64,000 nucleotides of DNA, from assembly GCA_947095585.1 (NCBI GenBank), contig OX352762.1, positions 42,208,537-42,272,536 of the forward strand, written 5' to 3'. Position numbers and translations under genes: made by a program. Positions 1 through 12,539 of this stretch are shown piece after piece. The notes beneath the pieces were generated by a model. That model worked only from the letters and a program-made list of their open reading frames with translations, did not search any database and had not been told where the DNA came from. This DNA is from Nephrocerus scutellatus. Taxonomy: Eukaryota; Arthropoda; Insecta; Diptera; Pipunculidae. The first letter of the stretch is position 1, and every line of letters begins with the position of its first letter.

Positions 1-1078
1 TATCAATTTTTTGCAGGTGATTCGTCAAAAGTTGCAGGTATCTGTTTCAATTTAGCCGTTCGAATATTATGGAAGACCAATGAAATGATCTATACTTAAT
101 AAATTTACGAAGATGCTAGATTGACAACATTGGATTGAATTCATCCCAGTGATGAAGGTTGTGTAAGTTTGTCACTCCGTACTTCGTAAAAGTAGCTTCA
201 TTGTCCAAGTAAGACGTGCTTTTCTAAGTGACATGAAAAAATGAATTCTAATTTTAACACACGGAACGGCAATTTTGTGAGTAGATATTAGAAAACCCCA
301 ATCATGATCGTGCTTTTATTGGAAGGATCTTAGTAAGCCCCCCTCCCCGTAATTAACCGCTTTAAGTATTTATCACCTTAACACCCTGTATACATATGAT
401 AAATACATGTTTTACTTTCCCTTACATAGTAAAAGGAAGTGTAGTAATCATGAAAATTTTCGAACTCGGGATTTTTGCAGATTTTCCTTATCTCCAGAGT
501 CCTTATCTCCAGAGTCAGAAAAGCGAAAAGAATCTCTGTCTGTGTCCACTCTACAGCTAGACGGCTGAATTTATGGGGATGAAAATTCATATTTAAGCTT
601 TTTACGTAAATTGGGAGGTCCCCGTGGATTTTGGCGAGAATCGGCCAACCAGAAGTAGCTCTTGGACAGTTTATCGAGTTTTTGCAAATACCTCAAAAAG
701 TATAGCACTTATGAGAAATCTAAGTCAAAAAGAAATTTAACAAAAACAAGCCATAAAAATTAAAAATGTTCATGTAAATGCTCCAATAACCAAAATTATA
801 CTGAATTCCACTATAAACGCTGAAATATAAAAACACATGCGAAGCACTGCAACCCAACAACATTAATCGTAAAGCAAACAGCGCTGCTCACAGCCCACAG
901 CTCGCGCACAACGCACACAGAACACAGTCATTGCAGTATGAAATGATCTGATGCCACTATATGGGGAAAATTGTATGGAAAGGCAAAAAAAAAACAACCC
1001 ATAAAAATTAAAATTTTTCATGTAAATTCTCTAGTCGGGGATACATAATGTGCAGCTTGAATAAAATCGGGTAAATTT

Positions 1079-1424
1079 TTTAAAATTTTTGTTAGGGAGC
1101 CCCCGACCATGGGGCCCGATTACTTTCAAATTTTTACAAAAAGTGTTGTCCATCGGAGATACACATGCGTATAAAATTTGAAGAAAATCAGGTAAAATTT
1201 TGTCAAAAATTTGTATGGGTGCCCACCGACCCCGGGGAACGATCGCTTCAAAATTTTTACAGAAATTGTTGCCCATTGGAAATACACATTCGTATAAAAT
1301 TTGAAGGAAATCGGGTATGTTTTTTATAAAATTTGTATGGGTGCCCCGACCACGGGTACTAATCAAATTATATAAAAAAATGTTGTGCATCGGAAGTTTG
1401 AAAAAAATCGGGTACTTATTTTTA
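1079..1424 (+). repeat. ~100-bp monomer cluster, unit 1
   Basis: Consecutive diverged monomers, each with a G/C-rich piece (cccgaccatggggcccgatt and variants), then caaatttttacaaaaagtgttgtcc, then atcggagatacacatgcgta, then an A/T-rich tail ending near tttgtatgggtgccc. Any open frames through it are by-products of the period and base composition; I see no protein signature. Confidence 0.8.
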
Positions 1425-1436
1425 TAAAATTTTTAT

Positions 1437-1770
1437 TTTACTCTCAGCCAGCAACACTGAGGGACTAGGTGGAAAGCCTATCATCACCAACGTCAAAGTC
1501 CTACCAAAGACGAAAATTCCAGTTCGCTTGGACATTATCTTTGGCCAACGAAAATACCAAACCTGCAGAGCCGATTTCCATCTCGTGCCAGTGGAGCCAG
1601 TCACACCCGAGACTTGGGCACCGTTCGAGTGAGCACTAACAGCGTTGTTTCTTGATCAATGGAGGCTACCGCCGAAACCATATTTGCAGACGTCCCAACA
1701 ATGACGACTCCATCACCCTCATCGTCACCACCGAGAACATATAACATATCCATCACCATACGACATCGAT
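1437..1770 (+). pseudogene. Captured gene-like fragment, 3' part only (unit 1)
   Basis: Matches about 7774-8127 of unit 2, starting at ctctcagccagcaacactg. The left part was removed by the 1.2-kb deletion and a short internal stretch near 1543 is also missing. There is no intact frame. Confidence 0.45.
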
Positions 1771-1973
1771 AAAATATAAATACTTAAAAAAAAAATTAAT
1801 GACTGGAAAAAAAAGAAGAAAAAAGATGTTTCTGACATAATACAAAATAAATAAAAGAATAAAATAAATTTAAGAAAAAAATAAAAAAAAACAAAAAAAA
1901 TTATTTAAATAAATTTGGAAAGGAAAATATATGGACAAAAATGGAAAATGAAATTAAATGTAATAATAAATTT

Positions 1974-4789
1974 ATTATCATCATCATATTTGGCTCTACA
2001 ACCGGGGTTCGGTCCTGACCTCTCGCATAAAGTCTCTCCACCGGTCCTGATTTCGAGCCGATGTCATCAAGTTTGGTATCCCTAAACTCTGGGCGTCTTG
2101 GTCTACGCCAGCCTTCCAGCGTAGGCTTGGCCGGCTGTCGTGTTCCATAAATCCTACCGCAAAGGACTTTCCGAGCAGGATCCTCTTCGCTCATGCGAGC
2201 TAGGTGTCCTGCACACCGGAGCTCGTAGATCTCATCATTATAGAGTCTTCGGAATCGTCCTTCTTCACATACGGGGCCAACAATTCTCTCGAACGCGGCT
2301 AAGAGGGCAGAATGCTTTTTGCTATGCACCCAAGTCTCGGATTATTATGCAAGTACTGGTATGACCATTGTCTTATATATCAGCAGCTTGGATGTTATGG
2401 TTAAGTTCCTGGATTCGAAGAGTCTTGACAGACTATAGTAGGCTTTGTTGGCTTTAAGCAACCGTGCGCGTATTTCTGGTTCCATGCTGTTATCGGCTGC
2501 TATAGTTGACCCGAGATAGTTAAAGGATTGCACAACTTCAAATTCGCGCTCCACTATTTGAATTGAGGGACCAATGTAGGATCTTCTACTCGCAGACGTG
2601 GCCACCATGTACTTTGTTTTGCTCTCATTTATGTGCAGTCCCAGATTTCGTGCCTCTGGATGAAAGCTTTCTGTACAGCTCTTGGGTTTCTACCAACAAT
2701 GTCAATATCGTTTGCGTAAGCCAGTATCTGAATGGACTTATAGAGGATTGTTCCTCTTGCCGTTACGTCAGAGTCTCGATTCACTTTCTCCAACGCCAGG
2801 TTTAAGAGGACGCAGGCCAGTCCATCCCCTTGTCGGAGCCCGTTATAGATGTTGAATGGGCTTGATAGTGATCCGGATATTTTTACTTGGCTTATAACAT
2901 TGGTCATGGTCAACCTACATAGTCGTGTCAGTTTATTTGGGATGCCGAATTCTCTCATAGCTTTATAAAGTTCTACTCTGGCTATGCTATCATAGGCGGC
3001 TTTAAAGTCTATAAAAAGATGGTGTAATGAGTTTTGAAACTCTAGACATTTATCCATCACCTGCCTTAGGGTGTAAATCTGATCAGTTGTTGATTTGCCT
3101 GGGATGAAGCCACACTGGTATGGACCAATGATGACTTTAGCGTATGGGGCTATCCTGTCTTGAAGGATAAGGGAGAAAGTCTTATAAGCGATACTCAACT
3201 ACGTTATACCACGATAATTGCTGCATTTTGTGATATCTCCCTTCTTATGTATGGGGCACAGGATGCCTCTTCGTCAGTCTTCTGGCATAGCTTCTTCTTC
3301 CCATACATGCACTATTATTTCATGAATTGCTTGGTGTAATGTGGGGCCTCCTATTTTTATCATTTCCGATCCCATCAGATCCCGGGGCCTTATTATTTTT
3401 GAACCGATTTATCGCTCTGCTAACTTCGTCTATTCTTGGTGGCGGCAGCATAGTATGATCTTCGGTCATTGGTGGAGCCTCCAATTCCTCAGTTAACTGG
3501 TCATTTAGCATCTCATGAAAGTGCTCTTCCCATCGCTCTGAGATGCCTTTAAGATCGGCGATCAGATTACCCTCTTTGTCCTTGCAGTATGTGCAACGCG
3601 ATGAATATTGCGTCATACCGCGGACACTTTGGTAGAACTTCCGCTTCTGGTGGGGTCCTTGCTCTCTGTACTGTTCCAGATCACGGACGAGATTCTTCTT
3701 CCAGGCTGCTTTCTTTCGCCGGTGAACTGTTTTTTCATATCTTCTGAGCTCTTTATATTCATCTTCGCGTTCTATGAGATTGTTGCATTGCTCGGTGCGC
3801 ACATTCTTACGTTCAGTCGCTAGCTTGCATTCGTCATCGAACCAGTCGTTCCGATCTCTACGACTATTGCCTACAATGGAGTCAGCATTACTAATGACAG
3901 TATTCTTAAGGCGTGTCCATTTCTTTTCTACGCCCGGCATCTCAGCCCAAGGACTTACTCTCGCTGCATTTAGGGCGAGTCCTATCGCTTGACCGTAGTT
4001 GTTTCTGGTCTCTTCATTGCTAAGGGCAGCCGTGTTGACTCGAATCTGATTCGCGGATGCAGTCTTTCGTGATGATGCAATCCGCGCTCGGAGCACCAAC
4101 CAACAAGACAGTGGTCCGAGTCGAAATTGGCACCTCGGTACGTTTGTACCGTCATCAGGTTCGGGTTGTGGCGGCGGTCTATCAACACGTGGTCTATCTG
4201 GTTGTGAGTGGCTCCATCGGGAGATACCCAGGTGGCTTTGTGGATATTTTTACGCGCAAGCCTTGTACTCGCAACGACCAAATTATTGCTTGCTGCCATC
4301 TCTATGACTCGTTGTCCATTGTCATTAGTATTCTCGTGTAAGCTATGGGTGCCAATGTATTGCCTGAATGCTGGCTCCCTACCTATTTTATCATTCATTT
4401 CCCCCCAGAATGATTTTTACATCATACTGAGGGCAGGCATGGAGTTCCCGTTCGACTGATTCAAAGAATTCTTCTTTTTCATCATCTGGGGAATCCTCTG
4501 TAGGTGCGTGAAAGTTTATTAGGCTTATGTTTTTAAATTTATTGCTTTAAAGCCGATAACGGTGAGTTTCATTCTTTCGCTGACTAGAAACGGGAGGAGG
4601 CGAGGTTATTGGCCTAGCGCCAACCTTACTTTGAAGGGCCCGATCATTCAGCTTTTCCTGCATTGGAGGAAAATTACCGGCAGCCACCCCGTGGAGGTTT
4701 GATCGCACTTCCACCAGTCAGAGATAGTTACGGCCACCTGCAATTCTAGAGCATTCTGTGTTATTCCCCCTATAATGCTGATGGCTGAC
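1974..4789 (-). mobile_element. RTE-like LINE, dead copy in unit 1
   Basis: Minus-strand non-LTR retrotransposon with endonuclease, reverse transcriptase (RT) and a C-terminal region, ending in a short (gat)n-type tail (1974-1988). It carries the lesions shared by units 1-3: the RT box reads YAND (Asn codon 2710-2712); a TGA replaces a Trp codon (3274-3276); and the endonuclease start is deleted. It has extra private breaks: a small deletion near 3373 that shifts the frame, loss of bases near 2648, and loss of part of the EN linker near 4540. None of the encoded proteins can be complete. Confidence 0.85.
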
Positions 4790-6179
4790 AGCTTTTATAT
4801 TTATTTGTAAACTTGGTCAGAACACAAAGGGACCGTCAATAAAGTTGATCCCAATGAATTTTAAAAGTTTGTAAAATGAATTTTAACTTTTCAAGTATGT
4901 TTGAGGCAGTACATTGAAATCGTCTGAGCTGCATTTTTATATCTTTCCAAGCTGTTCTAGGAGTTTCTATTTCTGTGGAGTATACCAACACTCTATTTCT
5001 TCCTCACACAAAAAAAACTAGAGGAGTTAGATCCGATGACCTAGACTAACAAAATACATTTAAAATGCATTTAAAAATGCAAATAACATTACGTCCACTG
5101 TGGCAAGGAGAACCATCCAGCTGAAAGAACATGTCAGTAATGGGACGTATTTTATCAATTTTTTGCAGGTGATTCGTCAAAAGTTGCAGGTATCTGTTTC
5201 AATTTAGCCGTTCGAATATTATGGAAGACCAATGAAATGATCTATACTTAATAAATTTACGAAGATGCTAGATTGACAACATTGGATTGAATTCATCCCA
5301 GTGATGAAGGTTGTGTAAGTTTGTCACTCCGTACTTCGTAAAAGTAGCTTCATTGTCCAAGTAAGACGTGCTTTTCTAATTGACATGAAAAAATGAATTC
5401 TAATTTTAACACACGGAACGGCAATTTTGTGAGTAGATATTAGAAAACCCCAATCATGATCGTGCTTTTATTGGAAGGATCTTAGTAAGCCCCCCTCCCC
5501 GTAATTAACCGCTTTAAGTATTTATCACCTTAACACCCTGTATACATATGATAAATACATGTTTTACTTTCCCTTACATAGTAAAAGGAAGTGTAGTAAT
5601 CATGAAAATTTTCGAACTCGGGATTTTTGCAGATTTTCCTTATCTCCAGAGTCCTTATCTCCAGAGTCAGAAAAAAATCTCTGTCTGTGTCCACTCTACA
5701 GCTAGACGGCTGAATTGATGGGGATGAAAATTCATATTTAAGCTTTTTACGTAAATTGGGAGGTCCCCGTGGATTTTGGCGAGAATCGGCCAACCAGAAG
5801 TAGCTCTTGGACAGTTTATCGAGTTTTTGCAAATACCTCAAAAAGTATAGCACTTATGAGAAATCTAAGTCAAAAAGAAATTTAACAAAAACAAGCCATA
5901 AAAATTAAAAATGTTCATGTAAATGCTCCAATAACCAAAATTATACTGAATTCCACTATAAATGCTGAAATATAAAAACACATGCGAAGCACTGCAACCC
6001 AACAACATTAATCGTAAAGCAAACAGCGCTGCTCACAGCCCACAGCTCGCGCACAACGCACACAGAACACAGTCATTGCAGTATGAAATGATCTGATGCC
6101 ACTATATGGGGAAAATTGTATGGAAAGACAAAAAAAAAAAAAACAACCCATAAAAATTAAAATTTTTCATGTAAATTCT

Positions 6180-6725
6180 CTAATCGGGGATACATAATGT
6201 GTTGCTTGAAAAAAAACGGGTCAATTTTTTAAAATTTTTGTTAGGGAGCCCCCGACCATGGGGCCCGATTACTTTCAAATTTTTACAAAAAGTGTTGTCC
6301 ATCGGAGATACACATGCGTATAAAATTTGAAGAAAATCAGGTAAAATTTTGTCAAAAATTTGTATGGGTGCCCACCGACCCCGGGGAACGATCGCTTCAA
6401 AATTTTTACAGAAATTGTTGCCCATTGGAAATACACATTCGTATAAAATTTGAAGGAAATCGGGTATGTTTTTTATAAAATTTGTATGGGTGCCCCGACC
6501 ACGGGTACCAATCAAATTTTATAAAAAAATGTTGTGCATCGGAAGTTTGAAAAAAATCGGGTACTTATTTTTATAAAATTTTTATTGGTGCCCCCGACCC
6601 AGGGGCCCGATAACTTTTTGCAGAAAGTGTTGTCCATCGGAGATACACATGCGCACACAATTTTACAAAAATCGGGTAAATTTTGTAAAAATAATTGTAT
6701 GGGAGCCCCCCGACCCCGAGGCCGG
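6180..6725 (+). repeat. ~100-bp monomer cluster, unit 2
   Basis: Five or so diverged monomers of the same family, running up to the SINE head. The shared core atcggagatacacatgcg and the gggtgcccccgaccc junction recur. The equivalent block in unit 3 is 12540-13109 and in unit 4 is 21780-22010. Confidence 0.8.
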
Positions 6726-6995
6726 GGCACCGTGGCTCAGTGGAAGTGAGCATGGCTGCTGAGCAGGAGGTTCAGGTTCGAATCCCAGCAACACCAAAAG
6801 TATTTTTCACGGTGTTCCACCTCTCGCGAATGGGTGACAAATGTTCCCAGAGTAATACATTGTCACGGAAAGCTTAATTCGCCGTTCGGATCCGGCCTTA
6901 AATTGTAGGTCCTTTCCATTTGTGTCCAAAAAAATTAACATGGGCAGTAGAAATGGTCGCGAGAAGTTAGGCCTTGGACCGCAATGGTCTGTACC
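6726..6995 (+). mobile_element. tRNA-derived SINE, copy in unit 2
   Basis: The head has an RNA polymerase III A box (tggctcagtgg, about 6732-6742) and B box (ggttcgaatcc), ending caacacc near 6795. Folded as a tRNA, the T arm is imperfect and I see no clean anticodon stem, so this is a tRNA-derived element and not a functional tRNA gene. A ~200-bp body follows (motifs ttccacctctcgcgaatggg and ttcggatccggcc) to about 6991 (gaccgcaatggtctg). The same head and body occur at 13110, 22013 and, inverted, at 56066-56362. Confidence 0.8.
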
Positions 6996-7311
6996 GGAAA
7001 TTTACATGTGTGCAAAATTTTAATATTATCGAGCCTTGGGAAGTGGGTTAAAATTGTTCACAAAATCTGACCAGTCAGCCAGTCCGCAAGCCACGGGCAC
7101 GCGAAGTTAATATAGAGAATATAAAAATGAAAAAAATAAATTGAAAAAAATCAATATACATTTACTGTGTATTCCGGCCCCGTCCGTAAGACCTGTTGTG
7201 ACTACACCTTTTTTTATTTTTATGACATGTATTTATGAAATAAACACAGAATTTTAATTGATGTATTTGTAATAAATATTTTATTTAAATGTTTAGTATT
7301 AATTTTTTTTT

Positions 7312-8145
7312 AGACAAAAGTTGTTGAGCCGTCGAAGAATTTGTTTATTACCGCCAGCGACCGCTCTCTTCAGCAGCTCACCAATTTGCAGCGAAACTTA
7401 CACCAAGATTCGTCGGCCCTTACCGAAAGCTCTCTCCCAGCTCTCACAGCACACATAAAATATCTGAAAAAAATAATAAATTACGTTCACTTTACATCAA
7501 ACACTTACGCCGTAGGTAAGGACAAACAAGAAGTCGTTATCAGAATGTCCACCCGACCGGTTCAGTTCACCATCGGCGCCAAAGCCCCAGGATCACACCG
7601 CCACTACCCATCCCAAAGAGGCCAGTGCCACCATAATCCAAAGCCAGTCGTGGAAGATGCAGCCACCAAATCTACCACCGACCGCCAATGAGCTAGATCA
7701 GCTATGTAAATTAGCTCAACGAACAGAAGGAACAGTTGTCACACCACTACCGTTTCCCAGACGCCAACCAACACTCTCAGCCAGCAACACTGAGGGACTA
7801 GGTGGAAAACCTATCATCACCAACGTCAAAGTCCTACCAAAGACGAAAATTCCAGTTCGCTTGGACATTATCTTTGGCGAACCGCCACCAAACCCCTAAG
7901 AAGCCAACGAAAATACCAAACCAGCAGAGCCGATTCCCATCTCGTGCCAGTGGAGCCAGTCACACCCGAGACTTGGGCACCGTTCGAGTGAGCACTTATT
8001 CCCAAGAAACAGCGACGTTTCTTGATCAATGGAGGCTACCGCCGAAACCATATTTGCAGACGTCTCAACAATGACGACTCCATCACCCTCATCGTCACCA
8101 CCGAGAACATATAACATATCCATCACCATACGACATCGGTAAAAT
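7312..8145 (+). pseudogene. Captured gene-like fragment, proline/serine-rich (unit 2)
   Basis: A long T tract followed by AG (about 7305-7313) looks like a splice acceptor. A short open stretch follows (residues ...TASDRSLQQLTNLQRN...), then stops. A second stretch from about 7550 to 7899, in another frame, is proline-, serine- and threonine-rich and includes NELDQLCKLAQRTEG. Its G/C content and codon-like composition stand out from the A/T-rich surroundings. The frames are broken (stop near 7897, frameshifts). I do not recognise the parent gene. It could be an old host-gene fragment picked up by the composite element, or the remains of an element-encoded protein. Confidence 0.45.
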
Positions 8146-8344
8146 ATAAATACTTAAAAAAAAAATTAATGACTGGAAAAAAAAGAAGGAAAAAAATGTT
8201 TCTGACATAATACAAAATAAATAAAAGAATAAAATGAATTTAAGAAAAAAATAAAAAAAAACAAAAAAAATTATTTAAATAAATTTGGAAAGGAAAATAT
8301 ATGGACAAAAATGGAAAATAAAATTAAATTAAATAATAAATTTA

Positions 8345-11155
8345 TTATCATCATCATATTTGGCTCTACAACCGGGGTTCGGTCCTGGCCTCTCGCATAA
8401 AGTCTCTCCACCGGTCCTGATTTCGAGCCGATGTCATCAAGATTGGTATCCCTAAACTCTGGGCGTCTTGGTCTACGCCAGCCTTCCAGCGTAGGCTTGG
8501 CCGGCCTCGCTGTCGTGTTCCATAAATCCGGAGCTTACCGAGCTCGTAGATCTCATCATTATAGAGTCTTCGGAATCGTCCTTCTTCACATACGGGGCCA
8601 ACAATTCTCTCGAACGCGGCTAAGAGGGCAGAATGCTTTTTGCTATGCACCCAAGTCTCGGATTATTATGTAAGTACTGGTATGACCATTGTCTTATATA
8701 TCAGCAGCTTGGATGTTATGGTTAAGTTCCTGGATTCGAAGAGTCTTGACAGACTATAGTAGGCTTTGTTGGCTTTAAGCAACCGTGCGCGTATTTCTGG
8801 TTCCATGCTGTTATCGGCTGCTATAGTTGACCCGAGATAGTTAAAGGATTGCACAACTTCAAATTCGCGCTCCACTATTTGAATTGAGGGACCAATGTAG
8901 GATCTTCTACTCGCAGACGTGGCCACCATGTACTTTGTTTTGCTCTCATTTATGTGCAGCCCCAGATTTCGTGCCGCCTGCTCTATCTGGATGAAAGCTT
9001 TCTGTACAGCTCTTGGGTTTCTACCAACAATGTCAATATCGTTTGCGTAAGCCAGTATCTGAATGGACTTATAGAGGATTGTTCCTCTTGCCGTTACGTC
9101 AGAGTCTCGATTCACTTTCTCCAACGCCAGGTTTAAGAGGACGCAGGCCAGTCCATCCCCTTGTCGGAGCCCGTTATAGATGTTGAATGGGCTTGATAGT
9201 GATCCGGATATTTTTACTTGGCTTATAACATTGGTCATGGTCAACCTACATAGTCGTGTCAGTTTATTTGGGATGCCGAATTCTCTCATAGCTTTATAAA
9301 GTTCTACTCTGGCTATGCTATCATAGGCGGCTTTAAAGTCTATAAAAAGATGGTGTAATGAGTTTTGAAACTCTAGACATTTATCCATCACCTGCCTTAG
9401 GGTGTAAATCTGATCAGTTGTTGATTTGCCTGGGATGAAGCCACACTGGTATGGACCAATGATGACTTTAGCGTATGGGGCTATCCTGTCTTGAAGGATA
9501 AGGGAGAAAGTCTTATAAGCGATACTCAACAACGTTATACCACGATAATTGCTGCATTTTGTGATATCTCCCTTCTTATGTATGGGGCACAGGATGCCTC
9601 TTCGTCAGTCTTCTGGCATAGCTTCTTCTTCCCATACATGCACTATTATTTCATGAATTGCTTGGTGTAATGTGGGGCCTCCTATTTTTATCATTTCCGC
9701 TGGGATCCCATCAGATCCCGGGGCCTTATTATTTTTGAGCCGATTTATCGCTCTGCTAACTTCGTCTATTCTTGGTGGCGGCAGCATAGTATGATCTTCG
9801 GTCATTGGTGGAGCCTCCAATTCCTCAGTTAACTGGTCATTTCGCAACTCATGAAAGTGCTCTTCCCATCGCTCTGAGATGCCTTTAAGATCGGCGATCA
9901 GATTACCCTCTTTGTCCTTGCAGTATGTGCAACGCGGTGAATATTGCGTTATACCGCGGACTCTTTGGTAGAACTTCCGCTCCTGGTGGGGTCCTTGCTC
10001 TCTGTACTGTTCCAGATCACGGACGAGATTCTTCTTCCAGGCTGCTTTCTTTCGCCGGTGAACTGTTTTTTCATATATTCTGAGCTCTTTATATTCATCT
10101 TCGCGTTCTATGAGATTGTTGCATTGCTCGGTACGCACATTCTTACGTTCAGTCGCTAGCTTACATTCGTCATCGAACCAGTCGTTTCGATCTCTACGAC
10201 TATTGCCTACAATGGAGTCAGCATTACTAATGACAGTATTCTTAAGGCGTGTCCATTTCTTTTCTACGCCCGGCATCTCAGCCCAAGGACTTACTCTCGC
10301 TGCATTTAGGGCGAGTCCTATCGCTTGACCGTAGTTGTTTCTGGTCTCTTCATTGCGAAGGGCAGCCGTGTTGACTCGAATCTGATTCGCGGATGCAGTC
10401 TTTCGTGATGATGCAATCCGCGCTCGGAGCACCAACCAACAAGACAGTGGTCCGAGTTGACGTTGGCACCTCGGTACGTTTGTACCGTCACCAGGTTCGG
10501 GTTGTGGCGGCGGTCTATCAACACGTGGTCTATCTGGTTGCGAGTGGCTCCATCGGGAGATACCCAGGTGGCTTTGTGGATATTTTTACGCGCAAACCTT
10601 GTACTCGCAACGACCAAATTATTGCTTGCTGCCATCTCTATGACTCGTTGTCCATTGTCATTAGTATTCTCGTGTAAGCTATGGGTGCCAATGTATTGCC
10701 TGAATGCTCCCTACCTATTTTAGCATTCATTTCCCCCCAGAATGATTTTTACATCATACTGAGGGCAGGCATGGAGTTCCCGTTCGACTGATTCGAAGAA
10801 TTCTTCTTTTTCATCATCTGGGGAATCCTCTGTAGGTGCGTGAAAGTTTATGAGGCTTATGTTTTTAAATTTGCCCCGCACGCGAAGGGTGCATAGCCGT
10901 TCATTTATTGCTTTAAAGCCGATAACGGTGAGTTTCATTCTTTCGCTGACTAGAAACGGGAGGAGGCGAGGTTATTGGCCTCGCGCCAACCTTACTTTGA
11001 AGGGCCCGATCATTCAGCTTTTCCTGCATTGGAGGAAAATTACCGGCAGCCACCACGTGGAGGTTTGATCGCACTTCCACCAGTCAGAGATAGTTACGGC
11101 CACCTGCAATTCTAGAGCATTCTGTGTTATTCCCCCTATAATGCTGATGGCTGAC
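8345..11155 (-). mobile_element. RTE-like LINE, dead copy in unit 2
   Basis: Minus-strand LINE, reading from 11155 to 8345. Visible parts: endonuclease remainder (10938-10318, with NQIDHVLIDRR and SDHCLVGW), linker with the conserved NNKAPGSDGIP block (9605-10435), RT core (9532-8666; [36 protein letters not shown]) and a C-terminal RGRPSLRW region (8650-8366). The tail is (gat)n-like, as in RTE-type LINEs. Lesions: YADD has become YAND (Asn codon 9041-9043); an in-frame TGA stands at 9605-9607 where the 53-kb copy has TGG; the N-terminal endonuclease with WNVRSL and QEMRW is deleted; and part of the C-terminal region near 8527 is lost. Clade assignment to RTE is by motif memory only. Confidence 0.85.
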
Positions 11156-12539
11156 ATTATATTTTATATTTATTTGTAAACTTGGTCAGAACACAAAGGG
11201 ACCGTCAATAAAGTTGATCCCAATGAATTTTAAAAGTTTGTAAAATGAATTTTAACTTTTCAAGTATGTTTGAGGCAGTACATTGAAATCGTCTGAGCTG
11301 CATTTTAATATCCTTCCAAGCTGTTCTAGGTGTTTCTATTTCTGTGGAGTATACCAGCACTCTATTTCTTCCTCACACAAAAAAAACTAGAAGAGTTAGA
11401 TCCGATGACCTAGACTAACAAAATACATTTAAAATGCATTTAAAAATGCAACATTACGTCCACTGTGGCAAGGAGAACCATCCAGCTGAAAGAACATGTC
11501 AGTAATGGGACGTATTTTATCAATTTTTTGCAGGTGATTCGTCAAAAGTTGCAGGTATCTGTTTCAATTTAGCCGTTCGAATATTATGGAAGACCAATGA
11601 AATGATCTATACTTAATAAATTTACGAAGATGCTAGATTGACAACATTGGATTGAATTCATCCCAGTGATGAAGGTTGTGTAAGTTTGTCACTCCGTATT
11701 TCGTAAAAGTAGCTTCATTGTCCAAGTAAGACGTGCTTTTCTAAGTGACATGAAAAAATGAATTCTAATTTTAACACACGGAACGGCAATTTTGTGAGTA
11801 GATATTAGAAAACCCCAATCATGATCGTGCTTTTATTGGAAGGATCTTAGTAAGCCCCCCTCCCCGTAATTAACCGCTTTAAGTATTTATCACCTTAACA
11901 CCCTGTATACATATGATAAAAACATGTTTTACTTTCCCTTACATAGTAAAAGGAAGTGTAGTAATCATGAAAATTTTCGAACTCGGGATTTTTGCAGATT
12001 TTCCTTATCTCCAGAGTCAGAAAAGCGAAAAAAATCTCTGTCTGTGTCCACTCTACAGCTAGACGGCTGAATTGATGGTGATGAAAATTCATATTTAAGC
12101 TTTTTACGTAAATTGGGAGGTCCCCGTGGATTTTGGCGAGAATCGGCCAACCAGAAGTAGCTCTTGGACAGTTTATCGAGTTTTTGCAAATACCTCAAAA
12201 AGTATAGCACTTATGAGAAATCTAAGTCAAAAAGAAATTTAACAAAAACAAGCCATAAAAATTAAAAATGTTCATGTAAATGCTCCAATAACCAAAATTA
12301 TACTGAATTCCACTATAAATGCTGAAATATAAAAACACATGCGAAGCACTGCAACCCAACAACATTAATCGTAAAGCAAACAGCGCTGCTCACAGCCCAC
12401 AGCTCGCGCACAACGCACACAGAACACAGTCATTGCAGTATGAAATGATCTGATGCCACTATATGGGGAAAATTGTATGGAAAGACAAAAAAAAAAAAAC
12501 AACCCATAAAAATTAAAATTTTTCATGTAAATTCTCTAA

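Larger units (their letters stand above)
1..5152. repeat. Tandem composite unit 1 (internally deleted)
   Basis: First visible copy of the ~6.36-kb composite unit. Its first base corresponds to 5153, 11518 and 17877 in the later copies, all starting with tatcaattttttgcagg. It is about 1.2 kb shorter than units 2 and 3. At about 1436 the monomer region jumps directly into the gene-like fragment (ctctcagccagcaac), so the last monomers, the SINE and the linker are missing. A further ~24-bp loss sits near 1543. Bases 1-1030 are noncoding and hold a doubled short motif (ccttatctccagagt, 483-512) and a block that recurs inverted at 50500-50850. Bases 4790-5152 are a noncoding spacer. The true left edge of the array lies outside the window. 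Confidence 0.9.
5153..11517. repeat. Tandem composite unit 2 (complete, ~6.37 kb)
   Basis: Complete copy, used here as the reference for the unit. Order: noncoding 5' segment 5153-6180; ~100-bp monomers 6180-6725; tRNA-headed SINE from about 6726; linker 6992-7311, containing a stretch also seen at 31390-31520; gene-like fragment 7312-8145; A-rich tract 8146-8344; RTE-like LINE on the minus strand 8345-11155; spacer 11156-11517. Differences from unit 3 are scattered single bases and small indels, so the copies look highly similar by eye. The next copy starts with no intervening sequence. Confidence 0.9.

Noticed and set aside
3608..4459. Plus-strand open frames opposite the LINE in units 1-3
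   Set aside because: Shadows of the minus-strand LINE coding sequence, as shown by the minus-strand RT and endonuclease motifs.
6726..6795. Functional tRNA gene
   Set aside because: A and B boxes are present but the T arm mispairs and no proper anticodon arm forms; the same sequence heads a repeated ~270-bp element.
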